The position numbers were made by a program, and so were the translations under genes. This document shows positions 1 through 7,561 of a stretch of DNA of 64,000 bases, piece after piece. Numbering within the stretch: the stretch's first letter is position 1; each line of letters begins with the position of its first letter. A model generated the notes under the pieces. The model saw nothing but the letters and a program-made list of their open reading frames with translations. It made no database searches and was not told where the DNA came from. Source of the DNA: Aquipseudomonas alcaligenes NBRC 14159 (lineage in GTDB: Bacteria > Pseudomonadota > Gammaproteobacteria > Pseudomonadales > Pseudomonadaceae); contig NZ_BATI01000002.1 in the NCBI RefSeq assembly GCF_000467105.1, positions 56,788-120,787 on the forward strand, in the 5' to 3' direction.

Positions 1-1
1 C

Positions 2-1111
2 GTCTGCCTGGTGGAGCACGAGCGCCTGGTCGGCGTGGTGTCCGAGCGCGACCTATTTTCCCTGCAGCGGGTCGACCTGGTGCACCTGGCCCGCACCATC
101 CGCCACGCCGGCCGCATCGAGACGCTGGTAGCGCTGCGCAGCGACATCCGCCTGCTGGTCGAGCGCATGCTGGCGCATGGTGCCAGCTCCACGCAGATCA
201 CCCAGCTGGTCACCCTGCTCAACGACCATACCGTGTGCCGGGTGATCGAACTGGTGCTGGAGGAGCTGGGTGATCCCGGCGTGCCCTTCAGCTGGCTGTG
301 CTTCGGCAGCGAAGGGCGGCGCGAGCAGACGCTGCACACCGACCAGGACAACGGCATCCTGTTCGAGGCCGACAGTCCCGAGCAGGCCGAGCACATGCGC
401 CAGCGCCTGCTGCCGGTTGCCCGGCGCATCAACCAGCGCCTCGCCGAGTGCGGCTTCGCCCTCTGTCGCGGCAACATCATGGCCGGCAACCCCGAGCTGT
501 GCCTGTCGCGCCGCGAGTGGGCGCAGCGCTTCGCCGCCTTCGTCCGCGAGGCCACCCCGGAGAGCCTGCTGGCGTCGAGCATCTACTTCGACCTGCGGGT
601 GGTCTGGGGCGACGAGCAGGGCTGTGCGCAGCTGCGCCGCCAGCTGCTCGCCGACGTGGCCGACAACAGCCTGTTCCAGCGCCTGCTGGCGGCCAACGCC
701 CTGCGCCACCGCCCGCCGCTGGGGCGCTTCCGCGACTTCGTGGTGGCGCGCAAGGGCGCCGAGAAAGACACCTTCGACCTCAAGGAGGAAGGCCTCACGC
801 CGTTCGTCGATGGCGCCCGCCTGCTGGCCCTGGCCCATGGCGTGGAGGACAGCAGCACCCTGCGCCGCTTCGCCGAACTGGTGCGCCTGGAGGTGATCGA
901 CGCCCAGGACGGCGCCGCCTACGAGGAGGCCTACCACTTCATCCAGCAGGCCCGCCTGCAACTGCACCAGCAGCAGGCGGCCCAGGATCTGCCGCTGTCC
1001 AACCGCCTCGACCCGGACAGCCTCAACCACCTGGACCGGCGCATCCTGCGCGAGTCCTTCCGTCAGGCCCAGCGCCTGCAAGCCAGCCTGGCGCTGCGCT
1101 ACCAGCTATGA
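2..1111 (+). CDS. CBS/DUF294 putative nucleotidyltransferase (5' end outside window)
   Basis: The gene enters the window in frame, so its N-terminus is missing; the first residues (ending VSERDLFSLQR) read as the end of a CBS domain. About 370 codons remain. Next comes the DUF294 nucleotidyltransferase region with GSEGRREQTLHTDQDN near residues 100-115, where the Gly-Ser and acidic residues match the DNA polymerase beta-type fold, followed by a helical substrate-binding domain (DUF294_C). Family members usually carry cNMP and CBS sensor domains upstream of this unit; their substrate is poorly defined. The TGA stop overlaps the ATG of the exonuclease gene by four bases, so the two are almost certainly cotranscribed and translationally coupled. 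Family assignment is firm; biochemical role is not known. Confidence 0.85.
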   Translation, partial: VCLVEHERLVGVVSERDLFSLQRVDLVHLARTIRHAGRIETLVALRSDIRLLVERMLAHGASSTQITQLVTLLNDHTVCRVIELVLEELGDPGVPFSWLCFGSEGRREQTLHTDQDNGILFEADSPEQAEHMRQRLLPVARRINQRLAECGFALCRGNIMAGNPELCLSRREWAQRFAAFVREATPESLLASSIYFDLRVVWGDEQGCAQLRRQLLADVADNSLFQRLLAANALRHRPPLGRFRDFVVARKGAEKDTFDLKEEGLTPFVDGARLLALAHGVEDSSTLRRFAELVRLEVIDAQDGAAYEEAYHFIQQARLQLHQQQAAQDLPLSNRLDPDSLNHLDRRILRESFRQAQRLQASLALRYQL

Positions 1112-1800
1112 AGAAGATGCTCGACTGGCTGCGCAGCAGCCCCGCCATCGATCCACGCAGCCTGCGCCTGCCGGCCTCGGCAGCGCTGGACGAGCGCCCG
1201 CTGAGCGCGCAGCGCATGGTGGTGGTCGACCTGGAAACCAGCGGCCTCAACCTGCAGCGCGATCAGTTGCTGGCGATCGGCGCGGTGGTGATCGAGGACG
1301 GAGCCATCGACCTGTCCCAGCAGTTCGAGTGCACCCTGTGCCAGCCCGGCCACCGCGCCGGCGCCAGCACCCTGATCCACGGCATCGCACCCAGCGCGGT
1401 GGCCGCCGGCCGCGATCCCGCCGAGGCCCTGCTGGCCTTCATGGAGTTCGTCGACGACAGCCCGCTGCTGGCCTTCCACGCACCGTTCGACCAGCACATG
1501 CTCGAACGCGCCCTGCGCGAGACACTCGGCTACCGCCTGCGCCATCCCTTCCTCGACGTCGCCGTGCTGGCCCCGCTGCTGTGCCCGGACGCCCCGCCCT
1601 ACAAGGGCCTGGACGAGTGGCTGGGGCACTTCCGGCTGCAGGCCAGCGAGCGTCACCACGCCAGCGCCGATGCCCTGGCCACGGCCGAGCTGGCGCTGAT
1701 CCTGTTCAGCAAGGCGCGCCGCCAGGGCCTGGACAGCCTGGCCGAACTGCAGCGCCGGGCGCAGAGCTGGAAACGCCGGCAACTGGCGCATTCGCTCTGA
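1108..1800 (+). CDS. 3'-5' exonuclease, DnaQ/DEDDh family
   Basis: A 230-residue exonuclease. Exo I is visible as VVDLETSG (Asp and Glu metal ligands, near residues 35-40), Exo II lies in the FHAPFDQHML stretch, and Exo III as HHASADALATA, with the general-base His and last Asp of the DEDDh type. It has no polymerase or UvrC domain, so it resembles stand-alone DnaQ-like or RNase T-like nucleases found beside DUF294 genes in Pseudomonas. The start ATG overlaps the upstream stop as ATGA. The DUF294 partner suggests nucleotide or nucleic-acid signalling or repair, but this is inference; substrate (DNA or RNA) cannot be decided from the sequence. Confidence 0.85.
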   Translation: MKKMLDWLRSSPAIDPRSLRLPASAALDERPLSAQRMVVVDLETSGLNLQRDQLLAIGAVVIEDGAIDLSQQFECTLCQPGHRAGASTLIHGIAPSAVAAGRDPAEALLAFMEFVDDSPLLAFHAPFDQHMLERALRETLGYRLRHPFLDVAVLAPLLCPDAPPYKGLDEWLGHFRLQASERHHASADALATAELALILFSKARRQGLDSLAELQRRAQSWKRRQLAHSL

Positions 1801-1903
1801 TCCACCGATAGAGCGGATCAATATCATTTGTAAAATACTCTCGATTCAAACAGCCCGCGCGCTCCACTAGAATGTACGCCCTCCCCAGGTCCTGGCTGCC
1901 TTC

Positions 1904-3028
1904 ATGCGTTCCACCACCATCCGCCGCTGGTCCGTTGTCCATACCTGGACCAGCCTGATCTGCACCCTGTTCCTGTTCCTCCTGGCGCTCACCGGCCTGC
2001 CGCTGATCTTCCACCACGAGCTCGAACACCTGCTCGGTGAAGCACCAGAGCTGCGCGAGATGGCCCCCGGCACGGCGCACCTGGACCTGCAGCAGCTGGT
2101 CGAGGCCGGCGAACGCCACCGCCCCGGCGAGGTGGTGCAGTACCTGGGCTGGGAGGAAGACGAACCCAACGGCGTGGTCACCATCATGGCCGCCACCGCC
2201 GGCACCGAACCGAATTCGTCACATACCTTCATGCTCGACGCGCGCACGGGCGAGGCAGTGGAGATGCCAGCGGCCAACGGCGGTTTCATGATGCTGATGC
2301 TGCGCCTGCACGTGGACCTGTTCGCCGGCCTGCCGGGCAAGCTGCTGCTGGCCTCTATGGGCGTCCTCTTCGTAGTGGCGATCATCTCTGGCGTGGTGCT
2401 CTATGCGCCCTTCATGCGCAAACTGCGCTTCGCCGAAGTGCGCGACAAGTCCAACCGCCTGCGCTGGCTGGACCTGCACAACCTGATCGGCATCGTCACC
2501 CTGACCTGGGCCCTGACGGTGGGCGTTACCGGGGTGATCAGCGCCTGCGCCGACCTGCTGATCGAAGCCTGGCGCGGCGACACCCTGGCGGCCATGGTCG
2601 AACCCTACCGCGACGCGCCGCCGCTCACCGAGCGCGCCCCGGCCAGCCGCCTGCTGGAAATCGCCCAGGCGGCCGCGCCCGGCATGCGCCCGGACTTCAT
2701 CGCCTTCCCCGGCACACGCTTCTCCAGCGAGCACCATTACGCGGTGTTCATGGTCGGCAGCTCGCACCTGACCTCGCACCTGTGGACCCCGGTGCTGATC
2801 GACGCCCGCACCCTGGCAGTCACCGCCGTCGGTACCCGCCCCTGGTACATGGACGCCCTGGCCATGTCGCAGCCGCTGCACTTCGGCGACTACGGCGGCC
2901 GACCGATGCAGATCCTCTGGGCGGTGCTGGATGTGCTGACGCTGATCGTCCTCGGCAGCGGCCTGTACCTCTGGTGGGTGCGCCGCCGCGCACCGCGCGC
3001 GACCTTGCGCGACGAGGTGGCGGCATGA
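1904..3028 (+). CDS. PepSY-associated transmembrane protein (PiuB-like)
   Basis: A 374-residue inner-membrane protein of the PepSY_TM family. It opens with an RRWSVVHTW segment followed by a hydrophobic helix (about residues 15-35); a large periplasmic PepSY loop follows, then a helix near 145-170, the LDLHNLIGIV...WALTVGVTGV helix near 195-225, a second periplasmic domain, and a last helix ending LYLWWVRRR. Conserved His residues in the N-terminal and central helices fit the heme- or iron-linked reductase role proposed for PiuB/FhuF-like relatives. The upstream 100 bp is AT-richer than its surroundings but shows no convincing Fur box. The next small membrane gene starts within its stop (ATGA), so they form an operon. 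Confidence 0.8.
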   Translation: MRSTTIRRWSVVHTWTSLICTLFLFLLALTGLPLIFHHELEHLLGEAPELREMAPGTAHLDLQQLVEAGERHRPGEVVQYLGWEEDEPNGVVTIMAATAGTEPNSSHTFMLDARTGEAVEMPAANGGFMMLMLRLHVDLFAGLPGKLLLASMGVLFVVAIISGVVLYAPFMRKLRFAEVRDKSNRLRWLDLHNLIGIVTLTWALTVGVTGVISACADLLIEAWRGDTLAAMVEPYRDAPPLTERAPASRLLEIAQAAAPGMRPDFIAFPGTRFSSEHHYAVFMVGSSHLTSHLWTPVLIDARTLAVTAVGTRPWYMDALAMSQPLHFGDYGGRPMQILWAVLDVLTLIVLGSGLYLWWVRRRAPRATLRDEVAA

Positions 3029-3183
3029 GGCAGTCGACCTTCGCCATCCCCGCGCTGCTGGCCATACTCGGCGCCACCGGCCTGTTCGCCGCCCTGCTCG
3101 GCGACGGCGCGTGGGATGCCCTGGCCTGGCTCGGCCTGGGCCTGCCGGCCGTGATCGGCACCTGGCCGCTGCTGAGGCGCTGA
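3025..3183 (+). CDS. Small membrane protein paired with PepSY protein
   Basis: A 52-residue ORF whose ATG overlaps the stop of the PepSY gene (ATGA). It has two hydrophobic segments, roughly residues 5-25 (ending LFAALLGDG) and 32-48 (AWLGLGLPAVIGTW), separated by a short acidic turn, and ends in basic residues. Such very short two-helix proteins commonly follow PepSY_TM genes in Pseudomonas. The translational overlap, codon usage like its neighbour and clean transmembrane pattern argue that it is real. Probably an accessory subunit of the upstream protein; function unknown. Confidence 0.7.
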   Translation: MRQSTFAIPALLAILGATGLFAALLGDGAWDALAWLGLGLPAVIGTWPLLRR

Positions 3184-3337
3184 AAGGTACTGGCGAAAGC
3201 GCCATGCCGGCCTAGCGTTAACTCAGGCAGAGAGCGGCAGCACAGGAGTGCCCCGCTGTCAGTCCCTTGTCCCTCGTCGTTCTGCCAGAACCGCCGCCCA
3301 CACGGCACCCGTCTGCGCAACGCCTGGGAGTCACGCC

Positions 3338-4309
3338 ATGCTGTTCATTACCAATCGCTTCCCGACCGACTCGATCCGCACCGTGGCCGACCGGCCATTC
3401 GAGTTCGACCTGAGCAACAACGCCCCCAGCCACTCGGTGTACTTCTGCCAGCGCAAGAGCAAGAAGAAACTGGTCGAACTGGGCAGCAAGGCCTTCCTCG
3501 ACCACCTGCACGAAGCGCCGCAGCGCCAGGTGCTGCTGTACATCCACGGCTTCTCCAACCTGCCGGACGATGTGTTTGCCAATGTCGAGGAGTTCCAGCG
3601 CCTGTGCGACCAGACGTCGGCCAAGGAAGTGCTGGTGATCCCTGTGATCTGGCCATGCGACAACGATCTGGGGATCGTCAAGGACTACTGGGACGACCAG
3701 AAGTCCGCCGACTACAGCGCCATCTCCCTGGCCCGCGCCCTCAGCCTGTTTCTCAAGTGGCGCGACGAGCGCGAGGCGGCGGGACTCGACAGCTGCCTCA
3801 AGCGCATCAACGTACTGGCCCACTCGATGGGCAACCGGGTGCTGCGCGAGACCCTTTGCGAGTGGGACCGCTACGACCTGGCCCAGGGCGTCCCCATGCT
3901 GTTCCGCAATACCTTCCTGATCGCCGCCGACATCGAGAACGAATCGATCCATCGCGGCCAGCGCGGCGAGCTGATCTCGCATGCCTCGCGCAACGTGGTG
4001 GTGTACTACGCCTCGGACGACCTCGCCCTGCGTGGCAGCAAGGCGGCCAACCTGAAGAACCGCATCGCCTCGCGGCGCCTCGGCCACAGCGGCCCGGAGA
4101 ACATGGACCTGGCGCCGCACAACCTGTACGCGGTGGATTGCGATGACGTGAACACCCGCTACGACACGCCCAAGGGGCACTCGTACTTCCGCAGCGACGA
4201 CAAGGGCAAACCCGGCGTGGTGTTCCAGCACCTGTTCGAGTGTCTGCGCAGCGGCCGGGTATTCCCCCAGGACGAGGCCAAGCGCTCGACCATCCTGCGG
4301 GCCAAATGA
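3338..4309 (+). CDS. Alpha/beta hydrolase, DUF900 family
   Basis: A 323-residue protein. The ATG at 3338 is chosen over a GTG 90 bp upstream because GGGAG sits seven bases before it and the upstream codons look non-coding. LLYIHGFSNL (near residue 65) is the HG oxyanion-hole motif of alpha/beta hydrolases, and VLAHSMGNRVL (near residue 160) is the nucleophile elbow with Ser in G/A-x-S-x-G context. An acidic residue and a His near the C-terminus (LAPHNLYAVDCDD, PKGHSYF) can complete the triad. There is no signal peptide, so it is probably cytosolic. DUF900 proteins are lipase/esterase-like, but the substrate is unknown. It stands alone between an unrelated membrane operon and a convergent Met-rich gene. 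Confidence 0.8.
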   Translation: MLFITNRFPTDSIRTVADRPFEFDLSNNAPSHSVYFCQRKSKKKLVELGSKAFLDHLHEAPQRQVLLYIHGFSNLPDDVFANVEEFQRLCDQTSAKEVLVIPVIWPCDNDLGIVKDYWDDQKSADYSAISLARALSLFLKWRDEREAAGLDSCLKRINVLAHSMGNRVLRETLCEWDRYDLAQGVPMLFRNTFLIAADIENESIHRGQRGELISHASRNVVVYYASDDLALRGSKAANLKNRIASRRLGHSGPENMDLAPHNLYAVDCDDVNTRYDTPKGHSYFRSDDKGKPGVVFQHLFECLRSGRVFPQDEAKRSTILRAK

Positions 4310-4344
4310 GGCGAACGGGACAACGCGCCGGGCCGGCGCAGCAC

Positions 4345-4722
4345 TCAGGGCTTGCTGAGCATCTCGCGGTGAGCCTTGAGCTGCTCGAGCATCTGCTCCA
4401 TGTGCTGGATGTGCTGGTCCACCTGCTCCGGCGTATCCAGCGGCATCATCATGCCCGCGCCCTTGCCCATACCCATCTGCATGCCGCCATGCATCGGGCA
4501 ACCGCCCATCATCTGCATGCTGCCGCCCATGGCCTGGCGGTGCTCCAGCATCAGCTTGTGCCGCTCCTCGGGCGTTTTGCCGGCCATCCAGCTCTGCTGC
4601 AGCTCGCGCATCTGGGTCATGTGCTGCTGCCACTGCTGCTCGGCGCCGGCTTCCGTGGCGGCCCAGGCGCCACCGGCCAGGCCAAGCGCCAGCAGGCCGG
4701 CAAGAAGAGTTTTGATGTTCAT
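4345..4722 (-). CDS. Met/His-rich periplasmic protein, possible copper binder
   Basis: A 125-residue protein with a Sec signal peptide (MNIKTLLAGLLALGLAGGAWA, cleavage expected after AWA). The mature part begins with a helical Gln/Met-rich stretch, has a central Met-, His- and Gly-rich segment containing GGCPMHGGMQMGMG, and ends in a second helical region. Clusters of M-x-M and the CPMH motif are typical of periplasmic proteins that bind Cu(I) or Ag(I), so metal buffering is a reasonable inference; no named family was recognised. A GAGGG ribosome site lies before the start, and a small inverted repeat GTGAA-CT-TTCAC (4745-4756) lies just upstream and could be an operator. It is convergent with the DUF900 hydrolase gene. 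Confidence 0.7.
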   Translation of the reverse strand: MNIKTLLAGLLALGLAGGAWAATEAGAEQQWQQHMTQMRELQQSWMAGKTPEERHKLMLEHRQAMGGSMQMMGGCPMHGGMQMGMGKGAGMMMPLDTPEQVDQHIQHMEQMLEQLKAHREMLSKP

Positions 4723-4836
4723 CGCATTGCCCTCGCAAGGGTGGGTGAACTTTCACTCTAGGACAGCCGGCAACCCGCGGGCTGATCTGCATCAAGCATC
4801 GGCCCGCCAGCGGACCAACGGAAATACCGGGCACAG

Positions 4837-4865
4837 AAAAAAGAAAACCCCGCTTGCGCGGGGTT
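4837..4865 (-). terminator. Intrinsic terminator of the Rsm RNA
   Basis: The perfect 8-bp stem AACCCCGC/GCGGGGTT with a TTGC loop (4846-4865) is followed on the minus strand by a T-rich tract (TTTTCTTTTTT, 4847-4837). Confidence 0.9.
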
Positions 4866-4966
4866 CTGCAGACTGGTTCCTGACATCCGTGGTCGGTGCG
4901 CCATCCTGGCGAACAATCCTTCATGTCCCTGTTCTTTTAGGTGCGCTTCCTGCGCTAAGTCCTTGA
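4837..4966 (-). ncRNA. RsmY/RsmZ-class CsrA/RsmA-sequestering small RNA
   Basis: Read on the minus strand, about 130 nt hold seven GGA motifs, several in the A/CAGGA context preferred by RsmA/CsrA. At least two are displayed in hairpin loops: GCGCAGGAAGCGC (4955-4943) and GCCAGGATGGC (4910-4900). The RNA ends in a perfect intrinsic terminator. A -10-like TTAATC sits at about 4978-4973, so the 5' end near 4966 is inferred. A GacA-type box lies about 60 bp further upstream (5022-5039). Known RsmY/RsmZ RNAs titrate RsmA/RsmE, relieving translational repression of secondary metabolism and biofilm genes. Whether this is the RsmY or RsmZ orthologue is undecided. No ORF explains the sequence. Confidence 0.85.
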
Positions 4967-5021
4967 AAGAGAGATTAATCCGACTGATGGCATGCTGATA
5001 GCAGCCTTCGCCGGCGCACCG

Positions 5022-5039
5022 TGTAGGCCAAAGCTTACA
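5022..5039 (-). promoter_or_regulatory. GacA upstream activating sequence
   Basis: The minus strand reads TGTAAGCTTTGGCCTACA, one mismatch from the TGTAAG-N6-CTTACA box that precedes rsm RNA genes in pseudomonads and is bound by phosphorylated GacA. Its centre lies about 64 bp upstream of the inferred RNA start, close to the spacing of known rsm promoters. Confidence 0.8.
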
Positions 5040-5130
5040 AAGCCGCCGAGCGGGAAGGGGTTCACAAAGCTGGTGTGACCGCTATCATCGCGCGCCTGAT
5101 TTGCCTGCGCCCTGCGCCATCGAGCCTGAC

Positions 5131-5526
5131 ATGAGACCGCAACTGATCGCCGCCGCGGAAATCGACCGCGTCGAGACCTGGACCAAATACAACAAGGACA
5201 TGTGCACCAGCTGCATGTCGACCTGCTGCACCATGCCGGTGGAAGTGCGCATCGCCGACCTGATCCGCCTCGGCGTGGTCGACGAATTCGAGCGCGGCGA
5301 GCCGCCGAAGAACATCGCCAAGCGCCTGCAGAAGGAAGGGCTGATCGAGCGCTTCAACCAGAAGTCGGGCATCTTCACCCTGACCCGCATGAGCAACGAC
5401 GACTGCATGTACCTGGACCGCAAGACCCGCCTGTGCACCGTCTACGACAAGCGCCCGGATACCTGCCGCAACCATCCGCGCATCGGCCCGCGTCCCGGCT
5501 ACTGCGCCTGGCGCCCCAAGCAGTGA
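5131..5526 (+). CDS. YkgJ-family cysteine-cluster protein
   Basis: A 131-residue protein with the Fe-S or zinc cysteine cluster of the YkgJ/CxxCxxCC family: MCTSCMSTCC near residues 28-37, then DDCMYLD and LCTVYDKRPDTCRNHP in the C-terminal half. The ATG at 5131 is preferred; a TTG 30 bp upstream is in frame but has no better ribosome site. Family members are presumed metal-cluster proteins of unknown reaction. The gene is divergent from the Rsm RNA promoter, so about 100 bp separate the two transcription units, and it is followed by a strong terminator. Confidence 0.8.
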   Translation: MRPQLIAAAEIDRVETWTKYNKDMCTSCMSTCCTMPVEVRIADLIRLGVVDEFERGEPPKNIAKRLQKEGLIERFNQKSGIFTLTRMSNDDCMYLDRKTRLCTVYDKRPDTCRNHPRIGPRPGYCAWRPKQ

Positions 5527-5605
5527 TCGCGGCGCGCGGCGAGCGCCAAAACGGTTCATCGCCGCCCCGCGCTGCCCGAACAGGTGGCAAAAAAGATCGA
5601 TAGAT

Positions 5606-5637
5606 AATGCCGAGCCATGTGCTCGGCATTGTTTTTT
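5606..5637 (+). terminator. Intrinsic terminator after the YkgJ-family gene
   Basis: The 9-bp stem AATGCCGAG/CTCGGCATT (5606-5614 with 5622-5630), loop CCATGTG, is followed by G and six T residues. Confidence 0.85.
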
Positions 5638-6012
5638 ATCGAGCGCCATTTTTTAGGCGCAACTTAACCCATTGATTCAAAAAAGCCTTTCAAGGCCCAG
5701 GCACAACACCCACAAGCACTTAGGGCTGCCTCTGCAGAAATTCACACAACTGCATTAATTTTGGCGCACTGTCTGCACTGTGGACTGCAGCACAGATCGC
5801 CGAGTTCACGGCGACCGCTTTCAAGACCAAGAACAGCTGCGCATTTCACCTTCGCCACGCTTTCCACTGCCTCGATCTGACTTGCAACCAACCTTCCGGG
5901 ATGAGGGGTAGGCAATGGATTTGGGTATCGGATTCCCCGCAGTAGCGCCTCGACAGCCAGGCCGTTTCACCACGCACGCCCCCGCGACCAACCACCCCTG
6001 CGGGAGCTGAGC
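5638..6012 (+). other. 375-bp leader/promoter region of the alginate genes
   Basis: There is no convincing gene here. A sigma-54-like site lies at 5761-5777, and the ribosome site GGGAG at 6002-6006 precedes alg8. I searched for the AlgU consensus (GAACTT-N16/17-TCTGA): a TCTGA occurs at 5876-5880 but has no matching -35 element. The roughly 220-nt transcribed leader predicted from the sigma-54 site would be long enough for post-transcriptional control. Confidence 0.5.
5761..5777 (+). promoter_or_regulatory. Candidate sigma-54 promoter for the alginate operon
   Basis: TTGGCGCACTGTCTGCA keeps the invariant GG (5763-5764) and GC (5775-5776) of -24/-12 promoters, with the first bases of each 12 bp apart, the same spacing as the glnA promoter in this window. 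Departures from the consensus TGGCACG-N4-TTGC are at three positions. Predicted start near 5788, about 225 bp before alg8. AlgB and NtrC-type activators would be candidate partners; inference only. Confidence 0.4.
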
Positions 6013-7548
6013 ATGTCTGGTCATACCGCTGACAGCGCCCTGCCGCTGTCGCAGGGCAATCCCTGCGCCCGCTTCTTCGGCTGGACCTGCCTGTTCGCCC
6101 TGATCGCCCTCTGCTCGGGCCTGGTCGACCCCAGCCTGCTCGACCCGGCGCACAAGCACTTCATCCTGCTGATCGGCGGCATCGGCCTGTGGCGCTATGG
6201 CAACGCCGCCATGCACTACCTGCGCGGCATGTACTTCATGCACTGGAAATTCCCGCGCATGCGCCGCGCCGTGGAGGCCATGGGTGAAGCCGCCCTGCCC
6301 TCGCAGATATTCATGGTGGTAACCAGCTTCCGCATCCCCACCCACACCACCTACAAGGTGTACCGCTCGGTGTTCGAGGAGGTGCAGCGCCTGCCCGTGC
6401 CCTGCACGGTGATCGTGTCCATCGTCGAGAAAGCCGACGAGAACTTCATCAAGCAGATCATGCGCGACTGCGTCAGTCCGGCACGCGACGACATCAAGCT
6501 GGTGGTGGTGCGCGCCCGCGGCACCGGCAAGCGCGACGGCCTGGCCCATGCCTTCCGCGCCCTGTCGCGGCAGATGCCGCTGGAGGACGCGGTGGTCGGC
6601 GTGGTCGACGGCGACACCATGATGCTGCCCGGCTGCGTGGAGAACGCGGTGAAGTTCTTCGCCTACCTGCCCAGCGTCGGCGGCATCACCACCAACGAGT
6701 TCTGCCAGGTCGAAGGCGGCAAGCTGGTGCGCGAGTGGCACTCGCTGCGCTTCGTCCAGCGCCACATCAACATGTGCTCCATGGCCCTGTCGCGGCGGGT
6801 GCTGACCATGACCGGGCGGCTGTCGTTCTTCCGCGCTTGCGTGATGACCGACCCAGCCTTCATCCGCGATGTCGAGGCCGACTTCCTGCAGCACTGGCGC
6901 CTCGGCCGCTTCCGCTTCCTCACCGGTGACGACAAGTCCTCCTGGTTCAGCCTGATGCGCGCCGGCTGGGACACCTTCTACGTGCCCGACAGCCACACCC
7001 TGACGGTGGAGCACCCGCCAGACAGCAACTTCCTGCGCGCCACCCGCCAGCTGATGTTCCGCTGGTACGGCAATTCCCTGCGGCAGAACTTCCGCACCAC
7101 CCGCCTGCTCGGGCTGCGGCAACTGGGGGTGTTCACCATGTATGTGCTCTATGACCAGCGCGTGTCGATGTGGACCAGCCTGCTCGGGTTGACGGCCTCG
7201 GTGGTCGCCGCCCTGCTGTATGGCGTGGAGTTCCTGCTGGTGTACCTGTTCTGGGTGCTGCTGTCGCGCACCCTGGTGACCCTGCTGATGCTGTTCGCCG
7301 GGCACCCGGTCGATCCGCTGTACCCGCTGGCGCTCTATTACAACCAGATCGTCGGCTCGGCGATGAAGGTGCATGCCCTGTTCCACATGGACCAGCAGAG
7401 CTGGACGCGGCAGAAGACCACCCTCGACCGCAGCGATGCGGCCTTCGACCAGGCCCTCAACCGCTGGTCCTCGAAAACCATGCAGGCCTCCGCGCTCGCG
7501 CTGTTCGGCGGCGTCGTGGCCCTGCTCCTCACCCTGTCCCAACCCTGA
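6013..7548 (+). CDS. alg8: Alginate polymerase, glycosyltransferase family 2
   Basis: A 511-residue inner-membrane protein that polymerises GDP-mannuronate and, with Alg44, passes the chain across the membrane. N-terminal hydrophobic segments precede a cytosolic GT2 domain with VVGVVDGDTMM (nucleotide and metal-binding Asp residues near 198-203), FLTGDDKSSW (the catalytic Asp region near 303) and RQLMFRWYGN (the QxxRW-like motif near 350). Four or more C-terminal membrane helices follow. Length matches known Alg8 proteins (about 490-510). It is the first gene of the cluster: no algD lies upstream, which is unusual because algD normally leads this operon. Ribosome site GGGAG lies seven bases before the ATG. 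Confidence 0.95.
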   Translation: MSGHTADSALPLSQGNPCARFFGWTCLFALIALCSGLVDPSLLDPAHKHFILLIGGIGLWRYGNAAMHYLRGMYFMHWKFPRMRRAVEAMGEAALPSQIFMVVTSFRIPTHTTYKVYRSVFEEVQRLPVPCTVIVSIVEKADENFIKQIMRDCVSPARDDIKLVVVRARGTGKRDGLAHAFRALSRQMPLEDAVVGVVDGDTMMLPGCVENAVKFFAYLPSVGGITTNEFCQVEGGKLVREWHSLRFVQRHINMCSMALSRRVLTMTGRLSFFRACVMTDPAFIRDVEADFLQHWRLGRFRFLTGDDKSSWFSLMRAGWDTFYVPDSHTLTVEHPPDSNFLRATRQLMFRWYGNSLRQNFRTTRLLGLRQLGVFTMYVLYDQRVSMWTSLLGLTASVVAALLYGVEFLLVYLFWVLLSRTLVTLLMLFAGHPVDPLYPLALYYNQIVGSAMKVHALFHMDQQSWTRQKTTLDRSDAAFDQALNRWSSKTMQASALALFGGVVALLLTLSQP

Positions 7549-7561
7549 GAGGCGGAACGCC

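Noticed and set aside
1815..1845. Fur box upstream of the PepSY protein gene
   Set aside because: The region is AT-rich but matches only about half of the Fur consensus, far less than the box at 42130.
5854..5880. AlgU-type promoter before alg8 (TCTGA at 5876-5880)
   Set aside because: The -35 position 16-17 bp upstream does not resemble GAACTT.
5901..5945. 14-codon ORF in the alg8 leader, a possible leader peptide
   Set aside because: No convincing ribosome site, no attenuator pair and no residue enrichment to suggest control.
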